A stretch of DNA of 17,785 nucleotides from Balneolaceae bacterium (GTDB lineage: Bacteria > Bacteroidota > Rhodothermia > Balneolales > Balneolaceae). How positions within the stretch are numbered: position 1 is the stretch's first letter; every line of letters starts with the position of its first letter. This document shows, piece by piece, positions 6,837-14,422 of this stretch. The notes below the pieces were generated by a model. It was not told the DNA's origin. It worked only from the letters and a program-made list of their open reading frames with translations, and ran no database searches. Location: assembly GCA_007129085.1 (NCBI GenBank), contig SKWF01000061.1:1-17785 (forward strand), in the 5' to 3' direction. Made by a program: the position numbers and the translations under genes.

Positions 6837-7622
6837 TTACGATATGTCACTGAGTAACTCCTTTGCCTCTTCTCGTTTGTCGTCATCACCCATCATTTTC
6901 GGCTCCATAGATGCCGCCTCATTAAGTACTTCAATAGCCTCATCTTTTTTATCGATTTCAATATAGTGCTTTGCTAAATCCACACGGAATAGAATACTTT
7001 CCGACATCATATCAATAGATTTTTTCAGGTATTTTTCCGCCTTATCTTCTTCAGCATCATCAGGCAACCCTTCCGACACCATTCCGGCAGCTGTTTCTTC
7101 TGTACTGCTTGCAGTTGCTATATCGGAGTGCCATACTCCATATAAATGCCAAACAGGAGCATAATCAGGAATAAGTTCAGAGGCCTTTTCAATATGCTCT
7201 TTAATATCATGGGAAGCCTCGATCATATCGCGGGTTCCTTCTAAATTATTATAGCGGCCTGATGCAACTGCATATACGTAGTGCGAGTGACCTTTATCAG
7301 GATATAAATCTACTACCTTTTCAGCAATTTCAAGCGCATGTTTATACCCTTCAAGCTTAACATCTTCATCATCTTTTCTGTGGTATTTGCGGGTAGTAAG
7401 CAGGCTTTTGTTCCAAAGAGCTTCGTAGTTTTCTGAGTCTTCTTCTAAAACTTTTTTAAATATTTCCAGTGCTTTCTCTTCTTCATGGTTGTCTGCCTTC
7501 TCTTCAGCTCTCTCTATTAACTCGTCAACATCATTATCAGATGCATACACCTGATCAACTAACGAAAATGCTCCAAGGCAAAAAATGACCGCAATTATTT
7601 TTTTCATCTCTGTTTTTAACAT
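6837..7622 (-). CDS. Secreted TPR-repeat protein, resembling the RMDN-type TPR family
   Basis: 261 residues from the ATG at 7622. A second in-frame ATG at 7607 gives the cleaner signal peptide MKKIIAVIFCLGAFSLVDQ and may be the real start. After the signal the protein is helical and acidic throughout, with TPR-like units such as AEEKADNHEEEKALEIFKKV, YKHALEIAEKVVDLYPDKG, EHIEKASELIPDYAPVWHLYG and HYIEIDKKDEAIEVLNEA. The order and the HYVYAVASGR and VWHLYGVWHSDIA segments resemble the regulator-of-microtubule-dynamics (RMDN) TPR family, which has bacterial members of unknown role. Expected location is the periplasm, as a scaffold for protein contacts. It lies 128 bp downstream of the response regulator on the same strand. 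A 7-bp inverted repeat abuts its start. Confidence 0.75.
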   Translation of the reverse strand: MLKTEMKKIIAVIFCLGAFSLVDQVYASDNDVDELIERAEEKADNHEEEKALEIFKKVLEEDSENYEALWNKSLLTTRKYHRKDDEDVKLEGYKHALEIAEKVVDLYPDKGHSHYVYAVASGRYNNLEGTRDMIEASHDIKEHIEKASELIPDYAPVWHLYGVWHSDIATASSTEETAAGMVSEGLPDDAEEDKAEKYLKKSIDMMSESILFRVDLAKHYIEIDKKDEAIEVLNEAASMEPKMMGDDDKREEAKELLSDIS

Positions 7623-7623
7623 T

Positions 7624-7647
7624 TACTGTTTTAAAGAATTAACAGTA
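7624..7647 (-). promoter_or_regulatory. Inverted repeat directly before the TPR gene start
   Basis: TACTGTT at 7624-7630 and AACAGTA at 7641-7647 are perfect 7-bp arms around a 10-nt AT-rich spacer. The downstream arm (minus strand) ends one base before the ATG at 7622. As RNA it could form a hairpin at the ribosome site if transcribed; as DNA it could be an operator. If translation starts at 7607, the arm lies 17 nt upstream, which fits a regulatory site better. Confidence 0.35.
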
Positions 7648-7750
7648 TAAGTTAATCAAGTTTAAAATCATTCCTTGAAGTATAAAGTCATGCAGCAATT
7701 TACTTCTTCTTCTAAATAAAAACCCCATCAAAGGTTGCTATAAAACTGTA

Positions 7751-8419
7751 TTATTCAAGGTCAATCAACCCCTCAGAAATACCTTTGGCAACTGCCTCTG
7801 ATTTATTATTCACCTGTAATTTTCTGTATATATTTCTGATGTGATACCCAACTCCATCTACAGAGAGATATATAATTTTTGCTATCGCAGCATAGGAATT
7901 TCCCTCCCCAAGAAGCTGTAAAATCTCAGATTCTCTCTCACTCAAATTATAATTTTTACTCCTATTGCCCCTCGAGTTAAACGAGGATATCACCTTTCGT
8001 GCAATCGTGGGAGACATGGGAGATCCCCCTCGGTGCGCAGCAATTACTGCATTAACCAGTTCTGCCGGAGATACTTTTTTGATTAAATAACCGATTGCAC
8101 CATTTCGAAGTGCTTCAAAAATATGCTTGCTGTCCTCAAATACTGTTGCCATTACAACAGCGAGCTTCGGGTTGATTTCCAAAAGCTCCTTAACCCCCTC
8201 AGTACCATCCATACCCGGCAAACCGATATCAAGCAGCACTACATCAACATGCATAAAGTTTTCTAGTTCAAGTGCCTCTTCGCAACTCCCATACGTATTT
8301 CTCACGCTAATATTGGAGTTGAAATCAAGAATTGTAGACCACCCCTCTCTCATATAAGGGTTATCCTCAATGATGATCACACGTATTAATTTTTGATATG
8401 CTGTATTTTCATCTGTCAT
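7751..8419 (-). CDS. NarL/LuxR-family response regulator
   Basis: 222 residues with the standard two-domain layout. The receiver domain (about 11-130) has the acidic pocket Glu18/Asp19, the phospho-acceptor Asp64 in LLDIGLPGMDG, the switch Thr92 and the conserved Lys114. A short linker leads to a LuxR-type helix-turn-helix (about 158-215) with LSERESEILQLLGEGNSYAA and the recognition-helix region VDGVGYHIRNIYRKLQV. All key residues are in place, so it should be a phosphorylation-controlled transcription factor. It lies 71 bp downstream of the propeller histidine kinase on the same strand, its obvious partner. Targets are unknown. The palindrome just upstream of the kinase gene is one candidate (inference), since NarL-type regulators bind paired heptamers. 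Confidence 0.95.
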   Translation of the reverse strand: MTDENTAYQKLIRVIIIEDNPYMREGWSTILDFNSNISVRNTYGSCEEALELENFMHVDVVLLDIGLPGMDGTEGVKELLEINPKLAVVMATVFEDSKHIFEALRNGAIGYLIKKVSPAELVNAVIAAHRGGSPMSPTIARKVISSFNSRGNRSKNYNLSERESEILQLLGEGNSYAAIAKIIYLSVDGVGYHIRNIYRKLQVNNKSEAVAKGISEGLIDLE

Positions 8420-8490
8420 TATCGTTCAAAAGTATAGTAAAATGATTCTGACGCTTCACTACATACACTCGTAGTTCTTTGAAGCTCAAA

Positions 8491-11400
8491 TCAGATTGGA
8501 AAAGTAATTTTCCACTGCGTGCCGTTATCTGAAGAGCTGAGGTCAAAGCTCCCATTCAGCTCTTTTATTCTGGACTTTATGTTATCAATCCCGTACCCAT
8601 CACTTGAAATATTTTCCGGGTCGAATCCAATTCCATTATCACTTATTTCACAGCTGATTTCCGAGCGGTGGGCATGGAATGCTATCTTTACAAAATCAGC
8701 CTCTGCATGTTTAACACAGTTTGCTAAAATCTCCCGGTAAATAAGCCATGCATTCTTTTTTACGGGAAGTGTAATATTTGATGGGAAGTCGCCCGAAGCA
8801 GAAAATTCGTGTTCGATCTCCCGAGTCTCAAGAAGATCTGATGCCTTTCGTTTACACTTGATGATAAATGTCTCCCAACTATCATTTTCCGGATGAGTAA
8901 CCCAAATAATGTCACTGATTTTTTCCTTCGCCTCGAACGATGAATTTCCAATAAGGTTTAAAAAATGCCGGGATTTCTCGTCCACAATTTTTGATTTATC
9001 TATCGCTTCCGAAAAGAAATTAATACTGCTCAATGTAGAGCTGATTTCGTCGTGAAGATCTCTGGCAATCTGCAGCCGGGCCCGCTCTTCTCGAAGCATA
9101 TGGTGCAGCCTGTACCGATACGCAGAATAGATCACCAGCATCAATCCCATAAAAATAAGACTTCGAAACCAGAGCGTTTGCCAAAATGGAGGAGTTACAA
9201 CCAGCGGAATCGAAAGCACATCACTACTGGCAACACCGTTTGGAGAAATTCCCCTCACCAATATCGTGTAATCCTGGGGGTCGAGACTGACGTAATTTAT
9301 CGAGTTTCTATTTCCTAAAGAAACCCACTCATCATAAACCCCGTCAACTTTATACTCGAACAGGTTTTCTTGCGGGCTTGAATAGTCAAGCAGTGCGAAC
9401 TCAAACATAATAGAGCCGTCATCATACCGAAACGTCAGTGGGTTTGAAGCCGTGGAAAACCCGGAGGATGTCAAAGATTCGCCCCCCACCGCAATATCGG
9501 TAAGTACCACCGATAAATTCTCCTTTTGATTTTCACGATTGTCCAGCGATGATATCTGCAGCATGCCAAAATCTTTAGCAACAAATAAGTTATCGTCTTC
9601 ATCAATAAAAAAACGTTCCACAACCTGGCTCAAATTCATACCGTACATATATACAAATTCCGCTTGCCGTTCTGCTTTATCTACCGAATAAAGCCCGGCT
9701 TGGGTAGCCAGTAAAACCCGATCATTCCCGACCTTACGCATATTATAGATAACGCTGGATGATGCCCGGTCGCCAAGCGGAACAGCTTCAAAACTTTCAG
9801 TTTCCGTATCAAAAACAAACAGTCCGGCATCCGATGTACTTATCCAACCGAGTCCATCATCATCAAATTTAGTATCTGAAATGCGATTACTCTCTAATCC
9901 GACTGAACGATGAGTTGAGGTCGTAAACCTTTTTATCGAGCCTGTTTCTAAATCGAGTCTGTTTAATCCGCCGTTACTTGTACCAATCCAAATGTCTCCA
10001 TCACTGTAAGAGAGGATGGAGGCGGTATTGCTGCTGAGCGATTCTTCATCCGTGGGATTGTGTTGAAATCGCGTCCATTCATCAATATCTGAGTCCCAAT
10101 GAACAACGCCAAAGTTTCCTGAAATCCAGTAATTACCGGGAGTTGATTCTATCATCGCAAAAATACGATCTGTCATTCCTAAATTTGGATCAGGGAGTTT
10201 TTGGCTGATCGTTGATCCATCTTCACTGTAAAAAAGACCTTGATTGGTTGTAAACCACAGAGTGCCTCCATAATCGAGATACATCCCCCGAACCTGAACA
10301 CTCGCCGGCATATTCTCGGTGAGTGAAAACGGTGCCCCGGGCTGATCCCGCCTGTACAAGCCACGATTTGTCCCCAGCCAAGTAACTCCATGCGTATCTG
10401 ACTGCAAGGCAGTTACTTTGGTCTCATTTAGTGAAAATCCGTCGTCAAAAGTGATGTTTGGGTCTTTAAACTCTTGCTGTGGCATCAATGTGTATATTCC
10501 TCGATCCTCCGTCCCCACCCAAATAACGCCACTTCTATCTTCAAACACCGACAAAATAAATGAATCTTCCACATTCGTGATATCGATCGGATCTCCCTCG
10601 GGTAATTCAACTTTATGCAGCCCTCCTCCATACATTCCCAGCCACAGAATACCGTTTTGCGCCTCCAGTACCGGCCATGCAAAATCGGTCTCAAGTCGAC
10701 CTCCATCCTCCGAACTCGTATTAAATATAATTTGCTCTCCTGTTTCTAAACTATACCCATGTACACCGCCATACTTTGTACCTAACCAAAGTTGGTTATC
10801 AGCCGTAATCGATATCGACATTACATACGGGTTGATCCACTCGAGCTCACTAACAAATTCTTCACCATCTTCATCAAACCGATATACGCCATCACCGTAT
10901 GTGGCAACCCAAATTACCCCATCACTATCCTCAGCAATTCCCATTACAATATCTCCGCGATAATTATCATCCTCATGATGATTACCCAAAAACCGATCGA
11001 ATGAAGCCGAATACCCTTCCGCAGTAGATTGCAAACCTTCCAGGCGGTTCAGCCCACCTCCCTCAGTACCGATCCACAGGTTCCCTGAGCTATCTTCGAA
11101 CAGCGCCGTGATTGTATTAAAACTTATACTGGACGGATTTTCGGAATCTGTTGTAAACTCGTGGAAATTTCCGGTTTCGCGATCCAGTAAATTTAACCCA
11201 CCCCCCGATGTACCCACCCAGAGGTTTTGGTTTTGATCTTCAAGAGATACCCAAATAAAACTTGAAGAGAGGGAGTTGGAATCATCCGGATCATTCAAAT
11301 ACGTTGTAAAATTATAGCCATCAAAACGGTTAAGCCCGGCACGCGTAGATATCCAGATATAACCTTCGCTATCTTGTGTAATATCGTGCACCGTATTTTG

Positions 11401-11529
11401 CGACAACCCTTGATTAACAGTGTAATGATTTGTGACGGGCGTATAGAGCGACTGTGCATACAATGGTGTGAAAGCTACCCCGAAAGATGCGAACAGAAGT
11501 AGAGCTGCCTGAATAGAGAATAGTTTCAT
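8491..11529 (-). CDS. Periplasmic two-component-propeller sensor histidine kinase (HisKA_3 type)
   Basis: 1012 residues. A signal peptide (1-25, ending PLYAQ) precedes about 14 propeller repeats of the type D-x-x-G-x-(I/L)-W-(I/V)-G-T-x-x-G-(L/V), covering residues about 35-660. That number would make two seven-bladed beta-propellers. A Y_Y_Y domain (about 690-780, FEYKVDGVYDEWVSLG) leads to one membrane segment (about 786-804). The cytoplasmic end is a HisKA_3 dimerisation domain with phospho-acceptor His826 in ARDLHDEISS, then an ATPase domain with Asn937 (EILANCVKHAE), DNGIGFDPE and GYGIDNIKSRIKEL. It ends there: no receiver or AraC domain, unlike Bacteroides hybrid sensors. The partner is the response regulator 71 bp downstream. 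The ligand is unknown; relatives often sense oligosaccharides. Confidence 0.95.
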   Translation of the reverse strand: MKLFSIQAALLLFASFGVAFTPLYAQSLYTPVTNHYTVNQGLSQNTVHDITQDSEGYIWISTRAGLNRFDGYNFTTYLNDPDDSNSLSSSFIWVSLEDQNQNLWVGTSGGGLNLLDRETGNFHEFTTDSENPSSISFNTITALFEDSSGNLWIGTEGGGLNRLEGLQSTAEGYSASFDRFLGNHHEDDNYRGDIVMGIAEDSDGVIWVATYGDGVYRFDEDGEEFVSELEWINPYVMSISITADNQLWLGTKYGGVHGYSLETGEQIIFNTSSEDGGRLETDFAWPVLEAQNGILWLGMYGGGLHKVELPEGDPIDITNVEDSFILSVFEDRSGVIWVGTEDRGIYTLMPQQEFKDPNITFDDGFSLNETKVTALQSDTHGVTWLGTNRGLYRRDQPGAPFSLTENMPASVQVRGMYLDYGGTLWFTTNQGLFYSEDGSTISQKLPDPNLGMTDRIFAMIESTPGNYWISGNFGVVHWDSDIDEWTRFQHNPTDEESLSSNTASILSYSDGDIWIGTSNGGLNRLDLETGSIKRFTTSTHRSVGLESNRISDTKFDDDGLGWISTSDAGLFVFDTETESFEAVPLGDRASSSVIYNMRKVGNDRVLLATQAGLYSVDKAERQAEFVYMYGMNLSQVVERFFIDEDDNLFVAKDFGMLQISSLDNRENQKENLSVVLTDIAVGGESLTSSGFSTASNPLTFRYDDGSIMFEFALLDYSSPQENLFEYKVDGVYDEWVSLGNRNSINYVSLDPQDYTILVRGISPNGVASSDVLSIPLVVTPPFWQTLWFRSLIFMGLMLVIYSAYRYRLHHMLREERARLQIARDLHDEISSTLSSINFFSEAIDKSKIVDEKSRHFLNLIGNSSFEAKEKISDIIWVTHPENDSWETFIIKCKRKASDLLETREIEHEFSASGDFPSNITLPVKKNAWLIYREILANCVKHAEADFVKIAFHAHRSEISCEISDNGIGFDPENISSDGYGIDNIKSRIKELNGSFDLSSSDNGTQWKITFPI

Positions 11530-11532
11530 ATT

Positions 11533-11575
11533 CCGATAATTTATCGGGAAAACCCATTGAGCTGATTATCGGGAA
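11533..11575. promoter_or_regulatory. 15-bp palindrome plus repeated half-site before the histidine kinase start
   Basis: CCGATAA (11533-11539), a central T, and TTATCGG (11541-11547) form a perfect odd palindrome, 3 bp from the kinase ATG. The half TTATCGGGAA (11541-11550) recurs exactly at 11566-11575, 25 bp further upstream. Two direct copies plus an inverted one in the 145-bp intergenic region suggest a multi-site operator overlapping the 5' untranslated region. Autoregulation by the neighbouring NarL-type regulator is possible but unproven. The rest of the gap (11576-11674) shows no clear promoter or terminator. Confidence 0.45.
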
Positions 11576-11674
11576 TGTAGCATTTAAATTCTATTTAACC
11601 CAAATAACACTGTTTTTACTGATGATCTGCATAAACAGCTGCACAACTTATGGGCTAATCAGGTACTACCGGAG

Positions 11675-13099
11675 TTAATAGTGATCAAAGTCTCCACGAT
11701 CTTTTCTCTTGAAGTAATCACGAGTAGCCTCCATCACTTTAGGAGCCAGCAGAATGGATGCCGTCATGGTTGGGATGGCCATCAGGGCAAAGAATCCATC
11801 AATCAGGTTAATCACCATATCTATCGTAGTAATAGAGCCAAAGAAAATGGTGAAAATGTAGAAGTAGTTGTAATAGTGTTTGTTGTGAGCGCCGGCTATA
11901 AAGTTTAAGCATTTAGAACCGTAGTAGCTGTAGGTAAACATTGTGGTAATGCTAAAAATCAGCACGCATAACATGAGCAGATAAGCGCCAATTACCGGCA
12001 CTCCCTGATCAAAAGCGAGGGCTGTCATGGTTATGCCGTCTACACCAGTTTCGGTCCACACACCGGTCATTAGAATAGCCATTGCGGTCATTGTACAGAT
12101 CAGGAGCGTATCAATTGCGGGCTCAAGCATTGCAACCAATCCTTCGCGAACGGGCTCCCGTGTTTTTGCAGCCCCGTGAGCCATCGCCTCCATACCAATC
12201 CCTGCCTCGTTCGAAAACGCACCCCTACGTATTCCATTCGATATCACAACGCCCAGAACACCTCCGGCGGCAGCCTGACCCGAAAATGCATCAGAAACAA
12301 TTAACCAGAAGTAGTACGGTACGTCTACAATATTGCTGATTATTATATACAGAACGGTAAGTACATAAATTACAACCATCAATGGTACAAGGCGAGAGGC
12401 TACTTTACCAATCCGTTTAATTCCACCAAAAATTACCAGCGATACCAAAATCACCAGTATAATTCCCACAATGATATCAGAAAGGCGAAATCCGGCTTCG
12501 GTAACTACAGAATCAGCAAAAAAGATCGTTTCGTATCCCAACCAACCGTGTTCGGCTAAAACCGTATCGCGAATAATTTGGGTCAACTGATTAGATTGGA
12601 ACATCGGTGTACACCCAATTAAACCGGCAATACTAAAAAATACGGCAAGAGGCTTCCATTTTTTCCCAAGGCCTTCTACAATGTAATACATTGGTCCACC
12701 CTGAATTTTCCCGGAACTATCTTCTCCCCGGTACATAATGGAAAGTGTACAGGTGAAAAATTTCGTTGCCATACCTACAAGTGCCGTAATCCACATCCAG
12801 AAAATAGCGCCGGGGCCACCAACACCTAATGCAATAGCTACACCACTGATATTTCCCATACCTACAGTGGCCGCAAGTGCACTCGACAGAGCCTGAAAAT
12901 GATCGATATCACCGGGAGCCTTGGGGTCGTGATATTTTCCGGTGAGAATTTCAATTCCGTGACCAAAATGGCGATACGGAATAAATCGACAATAGAGGAG
13001 AAAAAATACACCACCACCAACCAGTAATACAAGCAGGGGAGTCCCCCATGCATAGTTGGCAAATTCGACTAAAATTTGTTCAAGGAGTTCCAGAGCAAT
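11675..13099 (-). CDS. AGCS-family sodium:alanine/glycine symporter without a standard start codon
   Basis: From about 13144 the frame is open to the stop at 11675 (489 codons). The family core is intact: FANYAWGTPLLVLLVGGG, then KAPGDIDHFQALSSALAATV and GMGNISGVAIAL, GGPMYYIVEGLGK, RRGAFSNEAGIGMEAMAHGA, and many membrane segments. It should import a small amino acid with Na+. The first in-frame ATG (12859) lies after the first two conserved segments. Upstream there is no in-frame ATG, GTG or TTG back to the TAA at 13145-13147. Relatives start near this point, and an ATT at 13099 followed by ALELLEQILVEF looks like a normal N-terminus with ATG changed to ATT. I list that as the start. A mutated start, an AUU or CUG start, or a base error are all possible. 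The gene follows the DinB/MarC pair on the same strand. Confidence 0.85.
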   Translation of the reverse strand: MALELLEQILVEFANYAWGTPLLVLLVGGGVFFLLYCRFIPYRHFGHGIEILTGKYHDPKAPGDIDHFQALSSALAATVGMGNISGVAIALGVGGPGAIFWMWITALVGMATKFFTCTLSIMYRGEDSSGKIQGGPMYYIVEGLGKKWKPLAVFFSIAGLIGCTPMFQSNQLTQIIRDTVLAEHGWLGYETIFFADSVVTEAGFRLSDIIVGIILVILVSLVIFGGIKRIGKVASRLVPLMVVIYVLTVLYIIISNIVDVPYYFWLIVSDAFSGQAAAGGVLGVVISNGIRRGAFSNEAGIGMEAMAHGAAKTREPVREGLVAMLEPAIDTLLICTMTAMAILMTGVWTETGVDGITMTALAFDQGVPVIGAYLLMLCVLIFSITTMFTYSYYGSKCLNFIAGAHNKHYYNYFYIFTIFFGSITTIDMVINLIDGFFALMAIPTMTASILLAPKVMEATRDYFKRKDRGDFDHY

Positions 13100-13166
13100 A
13101 TAATCTTGGTTAGAAAGAGTTGATAAGAAATTGAATCCCTGCCTTTAATACAAATGTGGAACGGAA

Positions 13167-13637
13167 TTAATTAATTTTTTTGATGTATTGCCCATAATCG
13201 ATCAGGGGATCATCAAGCCCCGACCGCTTAATAAATAGCTTAATCTGCGCTCTATGGTGTTGCCCATGAATTACCAAGTGCCGGCAAATTTCGCTAAATC
13301 TGCTTCGATGATTTACCCCATTCGAATTTTGGTAGTAAATCATCTCGTCCATCTCCATATCGTGATCCCCAATGAGATCGAGCCATAGCTGATTGGCTTT
13401 TTTTGCTTCCGGTTTGATATCGGAAATTTTATGCTCCTCCCACGGCTGCGTATTATTGATGTTCATATCAATTACACGACCGAACCAAATCTGCTGCATA
13501 TTAATGATGTGCGACAGAAATGCAGCGCACGCAGGTTGATCATCAAACGGTTGCGCAGTAGTAATGCTGTCGGTGAGTTTTCTTGTACACCACAGATCAA
13601 ACAGAAACCGTTTTTGAAGTTCTCTACGAATATCCAT
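13167..13637 (-). CDS. DinB-fold metal-binding protein
   Basis: 156 residues from the ATG at 13637; a TTG one codon earlier is also in frame but less likely. It has the four-helix DinB/YfiT-like layout: an N-terminal helix (RRELQKRFLFDLWCTRKL), a second helix with His43 in AFLSHIINMQQIWFGRV, and a last helix with HLVIHGQHHRAQI (120-132). His43, His124 and His127 or His128 would form the family's metal-binding triad. Many family members are thiol-dependent transferases or DNA-damage-induced proteins of unknown substrate; nothing here fixes the reaction. The ATG overlaps the MarC stop as TGATG, so translation is probably coupled. The stop precedes the symporter frame by about 20-70 nt, so the three genes may share a transcript. 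Confidence 0.85.
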   Translation of the reverse strand: MDIRRELQKRFLFDLWCTRKLTDSITTAQPFDDQPACAAFLSHIINMQQIWFGRVIDMNINNTQPWEEHKISDIKPEAKKANQLWLDLIGDHDMEMDEMIYYQNSNGVNHRSRFSEICRHLVIHGQHHRAQIKLFIKRSGLDDPLIDYGQYIKKIN

Positions 13638-14317
13638 CAAACAGAAATACTAAAGTATTGTGAAATACCGCTGAGTATAAATTGTACGCTAATTGCTAAT
13701 ACAATAAAGCCCATCAGACGTGTCATCACATTTAGCCCGGTTTGGCCAATATACTTTGCAGAAATTGGTGCGAGGCGTAAAAACAGATAGGTAGAAATCA
13801 CAACCAAAAAGATGGACAGTGCATTAATTAAATAATCATCTACTCCATTCGCTTGTGAAGCAAATCCAATAACTACCGCGATGCTTCCCGGCCCGGAGAG
13901 AAGTGGAAGTGCCAGCGGGCTGAACGAAATATCCTCCTTCTCCATCGCCGCGGCCTGATCTTCATCCGTAAGTTTTTTGCCGGGATCTTCCGGGTTGAGC
14001 ATCTCGTAGCCGGCCCGCATAATAATTAACCCGACGGCAATTCGAATACCCGGCAGGCTAATGCCAAAAAAGCTGAGCACAAACGTGCCAATTAGCAAAA
14101 ACAGAATAAGCACACCAAACATATAGATGGATGCCCATTTCGCAGTACTTGCCCGTTCAGCGTCATTAAAACGGTTGGTTAACGACAGAAAAACAGGCAT
14201 AGCAGCCAGTGGATTTACTACAGAAAAAAGAGATGTATAACTTGCAAAAAATAGTGCAGCGGAGCTTACAAAAAAGGTCCCGCTCTCTTGTGTCACGTCA
14301 GAAATTAATTCAATCAT
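13637..14317 (-). CDS. MarC-family integral membrane protein
   Basis: 226 residues, with about six membrane segments. The family signatures are LFSVVNPLAAMPVFLSLTNRF (30-50, with Asn35-Pro36) and SPLALPLLSGPGSIAVVIGFAS (133-154). The two similar halves are joined by an acidic cytoplasmic loop (about 108-130). MarC proteins were once linked to multiple antibiotic resistance, but that link was not upheld, and their transport substrate is unsettled. The start ATG at 14317 is preceded 4 nt upstream by TATCTTTG, which matches the Bacteroidota -7 element TAnnTTTG. The gene overlaps the DinB gene by one base and diverges from the GAF gene across 105 bp. Confidence 0.9.
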   Translation of the reverse strand: MIELISDVTQESGTFFVSSAALFFASYTSLFSVVNPLAAMPVFLSLTNRFNDAERASTAKWASIYMFGVLILFLLIGTFVLSFFGISLPGIRIAVGLIIMRAGYEMLNPEDPGKKLTDEDQAAAMEKEDISFSPLALPLLSGPGSIAVVIGFASQANGVDDYLINALSIFLVVISTYLFLRLAPISAKYIGQTGLNVMTRLMGFIVLAISVQFILSGISQYFSISV

Positions 14318-14321
14318 ACCT

Positions 14322-14345
14322 CAAAGATAGAGAGGATATTATCCT
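14322..14345 (-). promoter_or_regulatory. Possible -7 promoter element and small palindrome before the MarC gene
   Basis: On the minus strand TATCTTTG (14329-14322) fits the Bacteroidota -7 consensus TAnnTTTG, but no TTG is seen at the -33 distance. Transcription from it would begin at or next to the ATG at 14317, giving a leaderless message. Just upstream AGGATA-T-TATCCT (14333-14345) is a 13-bp odd palindrome in the -33 area, a possible operator. Both may be chance in an AT-rich gap; the 105-bp region also carries the promoter of the divergent GAF gene. Confidence 0.3.
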
Positions 14346-14422
14346 TAAGAAATGGTAAATATTGAATTATTAAATTTTGTATTTTGAGGGCTTAATAATG
14401 ATCTCTCAATTTTCAACTGAGC

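Noticed and set aside
7709..7745. Intrinsic terminator after the response regulator
   Set aside because: AACC/GGTT followed by T is only a 4-bp stem; too weak to call.
8458..8475. ACTAC/GTAGT inverted repeat between kinase and regulator genes
   Set aside because: Only 5-bp arms with an 8-nt spacer; expected by chance at this frequency.
10418..10963. 181-aa plus-strand ORF inside the histidine kinase gene
   Set aside because: It is antisense to conserved propeller repeats and rich in Ser/Pro/Thr, as expected from the complement of such repeats; no start signals or domain.
12862..13062. Separate 66-aa minus-strand ORF upstream of the symporter, starting with TTG
   Set aside because: It is out of frame with the conserved symporter N-terminus that occupies the same DNA, and its product shows no family features.
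13055..13170. Glycine riboswitch before the symporter
   Set aside because: AGCS genes sometimes follow such riboswitches, but only about 20-70 nt separate it from the DinB gene and no suitable structure fits.
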